A stretch of DNA of 64,000 nt, from contig NC_072458.1 in the NCBI RefSeq assembly GCF_027596085.1, forward strand, positions 1,112,501 through 1,176,500. The letters are read 5' to 3'. This document shows, piece after piece, positions 33,943-46,935 of the stretch. The translations under genes were made by a program, and so were the position numbers. The DNA is from Anoplopoma fimbria (Eukaryota; Chordata; Actinopteri; Perciformes; Anoplopomatidae). The first letter of the stretch is position 1; every line of letters starts with the position of its first letter. The notes under the pieces were generated by a model that saw nothing but the letters and a program-made list of their open reading frames with translations, was not told the DNA's origin and ran no database searches.

Positions 33943-34470
33943 TGACTATGTTTACATGCACACTAATATTTCACTATTATACCAAATATGCCAATATTCT
34001 GCATTTGATACAGGTTTGGATATTCTGAATTTAGCATCTCAGATTAAGACAAGTGTGATTCGCTGATATTATTCAAGTTTTAGGAGATTCTTTTTGGATA
34101 TGTAAAAAGCGCATTGCAATCTCAGTTGGGGTTTTTAACCACACTTACAGCTTCTTGCCTGTTAACGGCCAGCTCCGTGATTATCCCACAAACCAACTAT
34201 CAGTGGTAAGGCTGGTGTACAGATACAGGTCCAAAAGCAAGGCCCACATTTGCAGTAGGAAGGAGAAACTCAAATGCTTTAAACATTATGAAAGATTTTG
34301 ATATAAAAAGGTTTTTCGATATGCAAAAATATCGCTGCCCGGTCATCAGGGCAATTCACATTCATTTGGAGTATGCGCAGCTGCACATTAACAATGTAAA
34401 TAGCTTAGTAGGAATATTGTCTTTTTCGGAATAACGGCAAAGAACAGAATATGTATTCACTTTAATAACC
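33943..34470 (+). repeat. Unclassified teleost repeat beginning GTTTACATGCAC, about 530 bp, 3' truncated
   Basis: In order: GACTATGTTTACATGCACAC, CCAATATTCTGCATTTGATA, TTCTTTTTGGATATGTAAAA, ATATCGCTGCCCGGTCATCA, GAGTATGCGCAGCTGCACAT, then TCGGAATAACGGCAAAGAAC. I recall this order from a common fish repeat whose far end is the inverted ATGTAAAC. That far end is not visible here. The inverted ends suggest a non-autonomous DNA transposon, but the class is uncertain. Confidence 0.65.
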
Positions 34471-37400
34471 ACAAGCTGTATATCTACAGTGTTTGTTTAC
34501 TGCTATAATGACATACTATAGCTATGACTGTGACTTTAGACCTTAATACATGATGAAAACACATTATGAACCAACTGGGCTTTGTATTATTCAGGCTCAG
34601 AACTCCAAAGCTACCCACTCCATCCTGTCGTTAGTCAGCTTCGTTATCTGCATAACAAATACCTGTTCAAATAAATTGCGCTGACCTGCCCAGGAGAAAC
34701 AAAACGTAGAGCTCTGTATTTATTTAAGTCCCAGGGTTTGCCTTTGGATCCTGTGATCCTTGTGCATCATGGCCACTGTGGAAAAAACAACAAATGAAAA
34801 CATTTTGAGAATTTGAAAATCAACATAAAAACATAACCCTAACCCAAAACAGTTATGAGGAAAGTGATTAGTTTTAACATATCAAAATGAGATACAGAAA
34901 TCGTGTATGCAAAATGGTATTATCAAAGAAACAATATGTAACAATTGTGAATTCATAGATTTCATGCTGTAGAAAACCACAGAGAACAAAGTACTTCAAT
35001 TCTTCCAACAGAAATTTGAATGTTTTAATAATACTTCTCCATTCAATCTTAGGACCATAGTGGAACACAACCTCCACAACGTATAGTAACAAAGCCCATT
35101 CAAGGGGCTTTAACTAGGTCAGGTTACTCAGTGCTCTGCAATCTATTAATATCTTGAAAAAAAATGCATCTTACTAGCCTGAGACCTACACTTTCCCTCT
35201 TCCTTGCCTCCCTTATGACTCTCCCATGAAAATAAATATCTGCACTCGCTTAATTCCCAATGGACGTCCCCTATAATCAGAGGTAGAGAGCAGCAACACG
35301 GCCCTCCTTGTATCCTGGAGGGCTTAAAAAATGGGAGAGCAGAGAAGGAATTGTCAAATGTTATCTTCTCCTCCCTGACATAACCAATCCAGGAAGCGGG
35401 TTTCACCTCTCCTTCCTCTGCTTCTGTGAGAATTTCTGCATCTCAACCTGGTACTTTTGATGTTGGTGAGAGCATCAGATGTGACATGACCCAATGATTA
35501 GAACATATGTCATCATCGGAGGAGTGCTCGGAGAGTGAAAGGGATGGTGCTGGGTGATTCAGTCAACATTGAAGCTTTCATCCGAGACTGATGCTTCCTT
35601 TTAAGATGCTGAAGCCTTTGAAATGCATGCAGGCAGTGCTTTATACAGCAACAGCAGGGGCATAGGAAAGAACTACTGAGGAATACGGTACCTGGATGGA
35701 AAAAAATAAAATAAAAATAGTAATCACTAAGTGCTGCTGAAGTTTATTTGACTTTTTGAGATGCTGTGGTCATCAGAATCAACTGGAGTGATTGGGGAAA
35801 TGGAGCAAAATGTTGCCAGCGATCTGCAAGACCTGCCGATAATTGCATCTATACATAAATATTAATTATCAGCAGGTAATGTACAAATGCAAGTGAGAGG
35901 TATACCATTCTTTGAAATTGTGTGGCTGAAATAAAGTCAGGAAATATAAATTAAGTCATTTTGTGCTCTAGTAGCCAGTACAATCCATTATGTAATAAGG
36001 ACTTAGCTATACAAACAGTAAATATGTATAATCCCAGTTTTTCTCTCCAGATTTGAATACATAAAATCTGCACAGTAAGAAACTCATCTATGTGGTTGCA
36101 CAAGATTGCTGATATTGGACAATTCTGCAAAACCCACGATACATTTGAAAACACATTTTTTACATTTAAATCCAATGGGTTTTTTTACGCTTTCAACTCT
36201 GCTAAAGAAATGGTCTGCCAGTGTCTACATTGGTATTTTTGCTTATTGTGATGTCATTTCTTAGAATATCTCCAAATGTTTTATGTTTCTAAAATCTTTA
36301 CAATCTAAGGCAAAAGGTTATGCAAGTCATTAAACCCTTTTTGATGAGATTGATGATTATGGTCATGCTTTAAGGAACTCAACGTTGTCTGACAGTAGAA
36401 AACAGGAAAGTTGTACGCTTCGTTGACCCATCTATCAACCTCAACCACTTCCTTACTTTGTGGCTCTATAATTTCATCACCTGACTGCCTTTTTGTTGTG
36501 CAACGGACAGCAGTAATAATTGCCAATGCAAGTAAAGGACTTTGTCACTTGAATGGAAAAAAAATGTCATTTGGAGCCCTGGCACTGGAAACAGCATATA
36601 ATGTGGAATCAATTCATTATGGTAAGTATCAGGGCAGATACGATACAGAGTATGGGATTGTTGCATCTGTCTTTGCCATTAAAGCTAATGTTTTCCATCT
36701 ATCATCTTGTGGCAAAAGTGTCACTTCGATCATACTGAAATCAACTAACAGTTGCTGCAGTGAAAATTATAAAGCTCAGTGAATTTCATACTGTTCTTCA
36801 CTAAGCTCACACAACACTTGGAAGTTGGTTTAGCAGTTGTTTGAATGTTTAATTATGGCACATTGGGGGTATTTGTGAGTGTGATGTAATTCATCTGTGG
36901 TGTGGGAATTTAAGTGTTTTTGACACATGATAAAAAGAGGACACGCTCAGAAGATTTGTTCAAGAGCTTAAACAAACCGAAGTAAACATTGAGCAGTAGC
37001 AAATTAACTCTTTGTTTACAAACAATGACACTGCCTTGCCGTTTCTTATATTTCTGCCATTATTGGCGTGTTAAAAATCTCTGAATATTTAACAAAATCA
37101 TTGAAATGAAACATCAATAATTTTAGTTTATAACATTAATATGACACACTCTTACATTTATAGAGGGTTCTAACCAGTTGATTCAGTTGGAAAATATATC
37201 AAGATACAAACTGTGGCCATGGGTGTTCGGGTTCACACAATCCATGAACGATGATGATATGTGAGAAGTGAAAACCACATGCAGCACATCAGTAAATACA
37301 CAGGAAACATCAGTGACTGCAGTGAGCAGACAAATTCTTCGTTCCTCAAAAAACTGCAGTTGTAAACTACACCCATTTACTACTAAACTAAAGTACAGTA

Positions 37401-39330
37401 AGTAGCAACTGCAAAAAGAAAAGCTGCAGACAATGCACCTTGCCTGGGATTCAGTTGTGATCTATCATGGCCTGACAAGAGTTATTGAATAATCAATTGT
37501 CCTTGCCAAATGTCAGCATGGTGTCAAGTCCAATCAAAGCAGCAAATCTGAGGAATACTGTTGTTCACCTTATGTCTGTGTGCAGGACAACCACACACTA
37601 CATTGAAATTTTAACCGTGCAAAATAAAGCCTGTGTCAAACATGTGAGTGGACTGAAGAGATTGAATGTCCCAACAAGAAGCTCCAGCATCGAATAAATG
37701 CAACAGGAGCAAAGACTCTTACCAATATCATCGGTCATTATGGAATACGGATATATCAAACGAAAACTCCTCTTTAAACAATTTCAAAATAGCTCAGAAA
37801 ATAGCTGTTAAGCCAGAAAACAGCAGTTGGAGGGGTACCAACAAGAGTTTAACTGAAATGTGTTGCATGGAACTGAATAAAACAACTATTCACATTGCAT
37901 TCTGTCATCTTCCCAACTTTCATGAAGTGAAATCATAGCAAAAATCAACTATGCTCTGGCTCAGGATGCTCTTGAAACTCCTTCAACTGCTGCCAAATTG
38001 GCAACTTTTTCATCAATTTAAGAACCTCTAGAGCTTACTTCAATGCTTTATTTCTCAAAAGCAACTAGTGTTCGAATATGTTGTCTTTGGAAATGGGAAC
38101 AATGCTACAACGGCAACATCCAAAGAATTTGTTGACAGATAAGTAAAACTGATGCCAATTTGAATTTGCCTGTCCATTCCAATATGGATTACAATATGTC
38201 TAATGATTACTGCACTTACAGACAGTGTAGCCTTGACTAGTGACACTGTTAATATGTAAATCAGCATATTACATAAACTGGTAACATTTGTTGCCTTTGT
38301 GATTAAAGGAAGTTGGTAACACCAACACAAACATAAGTAAATGGTGAAGGAAAGTATCTAAATGTAGGGGAAAACAGACCTGTTTCATCTTTAATGGATG
38401 TAAGGTACTTCAGGGATATTTTTTTTCGCAGAGATGCAATGTTGTTAAGATAAAGAGGTAGCTCTGAAACTCTCCAGTAACAGACATTACATTAGGGATG
38501 CTGGACCAATCTAATTGAATGTTTTTTCAACCCATATCAATCAACTACCATCTACAGCTTCAAAAAGAATGCTACTGCAGATTTAACACCTCTCTGACAT
38601 AGTCATTATGAATACTGGTAATTCCAAGTTTTACACACACTTTTGATGTATACCTAATAAAATTCTTTACCAATTCAATCTATCATAGCTTTCTCTCCTG
38701 ACACACACATTGTATAAAAGTGACGCTTACAAAGAAAGTGTGCCTCTCTTATTTGTTGGGGCTCATTAATCCATTTTATTGGTTTGGTGTGCATGGCAGT
38801 ATGCCCTATTGCATAGCTGGGTAAGCAACCATAAAAACAACTCACATTGAGCAAATCAATATCAGTTGACAATGAAAAGGTTTTGAAAAAAATAAAAAGA
38901 TTTGACTTCTGACATGTACTATATGAAAAACAACTCATATTACATCTAATTATTTACTGTAAGACCCATCAGCAGTGGACTGAGGACCCAGGCTTTAATA
39001 AAGAGACTGTCCTCTTAATATAATAAAAACAAAAGAGCACACCAACACCAGAGATTTTTGTAGCAAAAAAATACATTAAAAGGATTTTAACTTGCAGACA
39101 GGTATGGACTTCATACTTTACTCATTAATATGCCAACCCAAAAGTGGACATGAGCTAATGTTCAGTGAATGGGCATAGTAGGGAAAAGGGTAATTGAATG
39201 TCAAAATACTTCTGATGTCCCATAGAGTCCATTAAACATCTTGATTCAGCTTTAGAACCCGGTCACCTCAGGGAACACAATAGTATATCATCTACTGAAC
39301 CAATGGGCCAGCAGATAGTGGTTAATAACC
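34471..39330. other. Long unannotated stretch
   Basis: Almost 5 kb without a microsatellite of note, a recognised repeat or a supportable exon. Several frames of 60-123 codons are present at the density expected by chance in AT-rich DNA. This is the largest repeat-poor block of the window and may hold unrecognised non-coding functional DNA. Confidence 0.4.
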
Positions 39331-39906
39331 GCAGACTGTATATATGAAGTGGATGAAGTCGCACATTGATTGTGGGTTGTCGTTCTGAAGCCTATGGTTC
39401 GGCTTTTGGATGTCGCCATCTTTGTTTTTCGCCATTGCAATATTGGCTAATGCAACCAGAAGGGACACAAGACGGTGGAGCTTAGTACACCCCTATGCTG
39501 AAAGACAGTTTAAGGCAGCCAGAAAGGTTACAATTATATTTCATGTACTAAAAAAAACCCCCACCGTAAACAGATTTTAAAAAAGACAACTCCCAGATGA
39601 GACAACGCCGTGGTAGCGATCTGTCACTCACAAGGTAGCCATGCCCTACAGCATATCCTGCTCCATCGTATAATCTACTCTAAATGGGACCATTATTTAC
39701 TAAATCAACATCATGTGGTATTGAAGAAGACTTAAACTTATCAACTGAGATCATAAATTCATGTTTACAATATATACTGAGAAAATAAATCAAGTGAGAA
39801 GTAGGGTTATTTTCTCAAGAATCTTATTTACAATCAGCCTTATTTTTGCAACCAGAGGAGTCGACACTTGCTCGTTATAAGAAATAATTGAAGTTTGAGG
39901 CACTTT
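39331..39906 (+). repeat. Teleost interspersed repeat, GCAGACTGTATATAAGAAGTGG family, near full length
   Basis: Starts CCGCAGACTGTATATATGAA and continues with TTGGATGTCGCCATCTTTG, GCAACCAGAAGGGACACAAG, CTAAATGGGACCATTATTTA, ATCATGTGGTATTGAAGAAG, AATAAATCAAGTGAGAAGTA and TTGCAACCAGAGGAGTCGAC. It ends in GAAGTTTGAGGCACTTT. The order matches a frequent percomorph repeat known to me from 3' UTRs and introns. No coding sequence; class unresolved. The end abuts the GTAT array. Confidence 0.75.
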
Positions 39907-39928
39907 GTGTGTGTGTATGTGTATGTGT

Positions 39929-40000
39929 GTATGTATGTATGTATGTATGTATGTATGTATGTATGTATGTATGTATGTATGTATGTATGTATGTATGTAT
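39929..40000. repeat. (GTAT)18 microsatellite
   Basis: A perfect tetranucleotide array of 72 bp, preceded by a mixed GT/GTAT lead-in from 39906. It begins where the flanking repeat ends. Confidence 0.97.
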
Positions 40001-40009
40001 AAACAGTAT

Positions 40010-40500
40010 AGGCTTACATGCAGGGCTGGACTCATGAGGCAGGCAAGGATCAAACCTAGGGAGGCAGTCCAAAAAGGCAAACACAAATCCAAAGGGGCAG
40101 GCAGGAATTCGAAAATCCAGGTTGAGGTTCGAAACAGACGGGTAAGAAGAAGAAGATTACAGAGTAAAAAAGCACATGGCAACTTTGCCAAAATGGCAAA
40201 TGACTAGTTAAAGGGACTGCAGGGCTATTTAGAGAAAGTGGAAACAGGTGAGCAGGAGTGAAGGAAATGTCAGGCGATGTAACAGGAGGAAAATGTTGTT
40301 ACTGCAGGGCTGATTAGGGAAAGTGGAAACAGGTGAGCAAGTAAATGAGCGTCAGGTGACTGGCACTGGTATGAAGGTCTGAGGGCATCTGGTGGACAGG
40401 TAGACAATGGCAGCTCTTTGGAGTTGGATGAGAACATGGCCTGTGAGAAGCGAGCAGGGGCTGACAGGGACAGAGAGCCAGACTTCTTATTTTTGTGGAC
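40010..40500. repeat. Probable unclassified fish repeat with internal 85-bp tandem duplication
   Basis: GAGGCAGGCAAGGATCAAAC, GGCAGTCCAAAAAGGC and purine-rich GGCAGGCAGG text resemble a common fish repeat of that style. Within it, ACTGCAGGGCT...GAAAGTGGAAACAGGTGAGC occurs at 40216 and again at 40301 (period 85). Confidence 0.5.
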
Positions 40501-41150
<650 letters not shown>

Positions 41151-44100
41151 GTTTATCATTTCCTCCGGAATATGTTTCAGCTCACTTGTAGAAGAGACAA
41201 ATCATAATGAGGTGGATTCCACATGAGTTGCTTGTTGTGGATAATTCAGGATGATAGGCTGCATCCTGTAGAGGATGATGATTACAACAAACAATATCTG
41301 AATGGCCACAAAAGATTCAAAACTTCATGTCACCCTAGGGTTAAACCAAGTGATGGGACTGTAAAACCACTGAAGTGAAATGCTTATATTGTCTGTTATG
41401 ATGGAGCCATATAGAATTGTTTGTGCGTGTGTTTTTCTCATGGAAACAGAGAAGTTTATTTCAGTTCCTGCTCTGCTTAGTATTTTTAGTGCTTACAATT
41501 TTCTTTGAAGTCATTTTTAATTGTGTGGCCCTGATGGGTGTTAATTAGGAGTCATTCATTGTAGGCTATTCTTTAGCAATAGTGGAGCTTAGTAACAAAG
41601 CAGCTATTGAACAATGGATATTTCATATCACTGCGCCACTTTAATACTTGCATTTACGGTGATAGAGATAGGCATGTGATTCAAAGAGCAGGTTAACCAA
41701 TTAATGAATTGGTTTGAGAGATAATACTGGCTCGGTTGTTGGAGGTATCTGCCTCTACATATTACGGTAATCATCACTCATTACTGGTATTTTTTCATCA
41801 GCTCTTTTACAATATTTTTTGAATTTAGATGCAATTTCTCTCTGCTTGGTATCTCTATACTTTCTATTAGCAGTTTTAAGTCATTTATTGTTTTGTTCAC
41901 CAAAAGTTGAAGGTGAGAATATCCATAAATTCATGAAATGTTGTGTTCTCTAACTCAAAATGTGCTCTAAGTAAAGTCTACTCTTTACGCCATTTCTATG
42001 TATGGCAGGGAACTTGAACTAAATCTTACATTAAAAAGATCAATAACAAACTACTTTATGCTATAAATGTCACCAAAGCTCATTGGAGACATGGTTGAAT
42101 TGCAGTCTAGGGTCTCTACTCTCCACTTGTTTTCCAGCGGTATTGGTTGTCCTTTAAAGTCTCTGCTGTTTAAAATTAGATGAGGGAATATTGATATTAA
42201 AAATACCAGGCAGTGTCAAGAATGCAGAGCAAAGTTGAGGCTAACTTGCTGCCACAATCAGGCCAATCCTTTAGAGAGGCCACAAATCTCATTTCCTATG
42301 TCCCACCTCTGTGGCAAGATACCAATTCCAACATCAAACAATGCCCTCTTGGGCTAAGCAACACCGGTGGAAAGATAATCGTGGAAAAACTACACTACAC
42401 AGTAGGAGAGGGGAAACAGTTGTGTTCTTAGAGAATTAACATTTCATACTGGCTCACCATCATTATAAGTTAATGTCAAATAACATTCATTTTTTTCACA
42501 TTATTTAAGAAAAACCTTTAACTATTCCTTGAATTTAATGGGATTTCACTGAGGCAATTTTCGGAATTTAAAGACATTTTTTGTGAGGTTATGCAAGTCA
42601 TTATCTGCAAAGTGAAAATGTATTAATAATAAACAAATGATAAGTCAGAGTAAGATGCAAAGAATGAAATTGGACCATTATGCCTTCCTCTATCAGCAGA
42701 CATGGATGGGTGTTCTGTAGGTCCAGCATGATGAAGATTGACATGTAGCGTTTATTTCCTGATGAACATACAAAATGGTAAATCAACTGTATGTAGCAGG
42801 AGATCAATCTGATGAATTTAGTCTTGATGAAAGATTATGGCTACATGTTGATCTAACTGGGGATGTTGTGACATTTGCAATAATAGCCGTCAGAAGTTAT
42901 TAGGATGGCCCGGATGTTGTTTAATGGTTTAAATCAGAAAATGTATCTCTATCGCCTTTATTGGCATTTGTTATTGTTTCTTAGGTGTCTATTCTATTGA
43001 TGGACAGGGGTGTTCACACTATTAGCAATAATGGCTTGAGTAGCCCTTTAGGCCTAATGGCTGAAGAGCCCCTCTGGACCAAACGAAAAACATAATGAAT
43101 ATGATGGGTGTAATATTACTGCCATTATTGTTGTCATTGCCACTCCTGCTAATGCCAACTCCCATTTAACAAGCAATGACACAATTCTCTTTAGTGTTGG
43201 CATTCTTTTCCTGCATAAACTGAGTTGAGAAGCTAGATAGTGGTGTGGCTCTATGGGATGGCAACGTCAATAGTCTTTCTCTTCTATGAATGAACATGAA
43301 TACATATATTAGCTATCATTTAGCTTTAGAGGGATCTGGGGATGAGCCTGGTGAATTACAAATATAGAGGGTGGTTGTATTTTCATATTTCATGTATTGT
43401 GATAATAAAATCGTAATGATTGGTTTGTCCAATAAATGGAAAGAGGCTGAAATAGCTCAATTGCTTGAGTGTGAATACGCATGTGAGAGTGACAGTGCAT
43501 CGGGGAGCAGGGGGAGGGGTGTCCACTTTTTATAATTGAGCTACTGTCCATCAAAATGTCTGTGCATGTCCCTGCTGAGGGGAAACTATATGTTACTGAG
43601 AAATATGAGGGCTAGAACTCAATCAATTCTTACCTCATCTCCCTGTTGGATACAGAGATACTTTCCCTTGTGGTGGCTTGTTTATGGTTTGATGTAGGGT
43701 TGTTTTAAAGGGATTTCGTTCCAAACACTAAGAAACTTGCATGCCCTCCTATATATCCTTAGTATTCATCTCCGGAATATGGTTGAAAATCACATCAGAG
43801 GAGAGAATCATTAATATTTTTCCCCTTTTGCTGCACTGCCTTTTACTAGATTTACTTTTATCTAAAGGGCAATTTAATCGAAGGAGGGAAGCTACTTTTA
43901 TCCCCCAGTGCCCCTCCCCTCCTTTTCTCTCTCTTTTCCCCCTCCCTGCTTTGTTATTACATGATGATGCTTTGTTCTGTTGTTAGTACTTCGCACACAG
44001 AGAAAAAAAAAAGTTCCGGGAAGTGAGTTTCTTACTCAGCCGCCTGACAGACTCCTCCTGATTTGACATTAAATTAATAAAACAAATGTGGTTTTCTGAG

Positions 44101-44378
44101 ATAGAGCGCTTTAAAGAAGGTAAGAGTACAGAAGGAAAATCCTCTTCCTCCACCTCGGTTGCTTCGCCGGTGTCCTTTTTTCTTTCTCTTTGGAGTATGT
44201 GCGTTTTTACGTTTATGTGTGAGTGTATGTGAGAATGTGTGTTTGAGTACATCACCTTCACAGAGTTTAAATCCTCCAAATCCTTCTCTGTTGGACGGTG
44301 GCCTGTCTGGCTGTTCTATGGTATGGAGATGATTCTACCCAGCAGCAGCTGCCTGCTGTAGTTTGTGGAAGAGTTCCA
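41151..44378. other. Unannotated stretch
   Basis: About 3.2 kb. One patch near 41520-41610 (GGTGTTAATTAGGAGTCATT) looks like possible regulatory DNA. A pyrimidine-rich patch lies at 43900-43950. No exon, RNA gene or recognised repeat. Confidence 0.4.
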
Positions 44379-44401
44379 ACACACACACACACACACACAC
44401 C
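44379..44401. repeat. Short AC microsatellite
   Basis: About 11 AC units followed by mixed CA-rich sequence to 44428. Confidence 0.9.
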
Positions 44402-46548
44402 ACAGACGCACGCACAAACACACACACATGACTGTACAGGGTGTGTGCCAGGAGTACAAAACAGGCATTATTCCTCATTTTGCTGGAATACAAAATGTGT
44501 TGCTGGATTTAAAGGGACCTTCTGCTTCTTTTCCATTTCAACTACATACCTGCACATTTGTGTGGGCACACATGCGCAGTTGTGTGGGCACACGCACATT
44601 TGCACACACGCTAACCTTCATGCTCTCTCATTAAAAAGCCCCAACATGCCATACACATCTATCACCTGCCGATCAGGGAACTGAGACCTTCAACCTCACC
44701 CCTCTCTGGGGGGGAGGCACCGCAGCAATCAGCCCCCTGCCTGCTTCACATCCATCATACCTGGCCATCACTGGGTGGTAGTTACACAACACACAAAATC
44801 ACACACTATGTCACAACATGCCTTGATGTGACTCATGTCCCTATACCCAAACTCCCTCCTCACCCCTTCTATTAGAGCATTTTGTGTTATTTCACTTTTT
44901 TTATGTTCGTATGCAGACGCAGCCACTCACAGCTGGAGACCCCCCCTGACACAAAAAGGCTGATGCTCATCCCTGATGGAAGCAGAAAATTGATGGGACA
45001 CTTTCCCTACCCCTGTGGACAGTCACACTTCACAGCAAGAACATGATGACATCGCCTAGTGCAGTTTGCTGCAATTGAATGTTCTGTATAAATCTGATGT
45101 GCTTTACTTATGCATAAGAAAGCTTGGGTAATGGAAGACCAAATGGATGAAATTAGTGTAAATGCAATCACGCATTATGTCAAGGTCATATGGAATAGTC
45201 AAAGAAATAAGTGTCAATGGGCCATTCCGTTTTTCATCCCAAGGCTTGGTAAATAAACATGTAGCATTGCTTTGTCTTCATTCTCCTTCTCTGTCTTCCT
45301 TGCAGCCATTACTCATGCACATTTGCATATGAAGTAGTTAGGATGCACTGCCGGTGTGTTTTTGTGTGTGTGCGTTCGTACTCTATGTGTGTATCTGCTC
45401 TCATTTATGTCCAACAAAGGCTAACTTAAGAGCTCCCTGTTTCTCCACTTCGTATTGATCCGTTAATTGTGCCGCTTAGGTGTAAACATGAATCAATGCT
45501 ATGGTATTGCAACAAACGAGGCATACAGGCTCTAAATTAATTACCCAAAAATAACAAGCAGGGTCCCTGGTGGAATGAACAAAAGGGAGAAGTGGCCCAA
45601 AGTAACACTGTTAGATCCAGTTGGGATGTTAGAACTACAGTAGAGTTCTGTTAAAGTACCTAATGGAATAGGGGATTTGAAATTATCTGCTGAAAAAGGC
45701 AGGAAAAGTGCACATTGGTTGGGGAAAGTAGGCATTTAGTTTTTTGGTATGCATCACAAGGGACTGGATTCATATTATGTGTCCCTGAAGGAGAAATTTC
45801 ATGCATGTTTTCCTAGTGCAGATATTTAATAATCAGTATGCTCCAAGAATACAAATTAGGTGGCACACGAGCGCACATATATCTTAAATTTTGTTTCAAA
45901 AAGTAAAAGCAGTAAATCTAAATTTAAACATAATATCCAGTAATAATGGAATAAATCTCTTGCATGCAGAGGAGAATGATATGTCTATGCAGCTGCTTAA
46001 GAGGTCACAGCAAAAATATGTGGGCACAGGCAGGAGATTGAGAAAAGTATCATGCCGTGCTGCCTCACACTTTCATGTTTATAAAACAGCTTCATCATTT
46101 GATGACATTAATGTGGTTTCTCCAAAAACAGCGACTTTGTATTGAAGTGTTTCATTTCAAATCCCTCATTTGAAGGAAAAATTTTTACACTAACAATCAC
46201 TCACTCACAATTCTAATGGAAATGTCTATAAGCGTATAACAGTGTCTAATTCTTTTTTAGTTTCCTGGCACAAGCTCTTCTACATGAAGCATCAAACCTG
46301 TATGTGTTTTTTAAAAAGATGAAAAGCTTGGTTTATTTTTGGTCTTTTTCTTCTTCTTTTAATGCACTCCTTGGGTGTTTTTTTCCTCATTGTCCAATGT
46401 TTTTAGTCTTTCCTGTGGATGGCTTTTACCTTTTTATCTCTTTGTTCTCTGCTGATGCCATCTTAATCCGCACTTTGCAATTAGTGCAAAGTGAACATCC
46501 ATGTGTTTTGGATACTTCCTGATACCAGTTATTTTTGTAAAGATCATA
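44402..46548. other. Unannotated stretch
   Basis: No recognised interspersed repeat or exon in about 2.1 kb. CA-rich words lie near 44560-44610. Confidence 0.4.
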
Positions 46549-46700
46549 CAGTGCCAAAAAAATACAAAAAGTTGCAAAACTTTGCATCACAGTGGATTTA
46601 TTAGACTTATTGTGACAGTGATCAGCAGTACAAGACTCATCAATGTCAAAGTGAAGACAAATCACTACCAATTGATCCAAACTAAGTCCAAAAAAACCCA
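46549..46700 (+). mobile_element. Tc1-like DNA transposon terminal fragment
   Basis: TA (46547-46548) followed by CAGTGCCAAAAAAATACAAA, the typical CAGTGCC start of fish Tc1 ends. It continues GTGACAGTGATCAGCAGTAC, AAGACTCATCAATGTCAAAG and ATCCAAACTAAGT, a subterminal order I recall from fish Tc1 elements. No transposase sequence follows and the opposite end was not found, so this is a one-ended remnant. Confidence 0.7.
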
Positions 46701-46799
46701 GCTTCTTTATTGCACATTGCTCTGCCAACACAAAGTCCTTTACCTCAAGATTAACAAGATTCACCCTCTTATTAAAATTATGACAGGCTGGTATGAAAA
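46701..46799. other. Sequence downstream of Tc1 end, unassigned
   Basis: May be further decayed Tc1 interior. Not recognisable as coding. Confidence 0.35.
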
Positions 46800-46935
46800 T
46801 AGGTACTCTGTAGCTTCTCTGTTGACCCTCTCCCACATCCCTCAAGGCTGGTGCTGGAGAATAAAGGCAACCTTGACTGCAGTAATTACAGGCTACACAT
46901 CACTAGCCACCAATTACGGCGCAATATTTTGATTA
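46800..46935. promoter_or_regulatory. Candidate conserved non-coding element
   Basis: CTGCAGTAATTACAGGCTAC, then GCCACCAATTACGGCGCAAT and TTTTGATTAGTTTGTCACAG: three homeodomain-type cores in 80 bases of repeat-free DNA. TGCAGTAATTACAG also resembles a Tc1 interior segment (GCAGCAATTACAGCC), so transposon origin is a competing explanation. Confidence 0.3.

Noticed and set aside
34837..34845. CCCTAACCC as interstitial telomere repeat
   Set aside because: Only one and a half units; common by chance.
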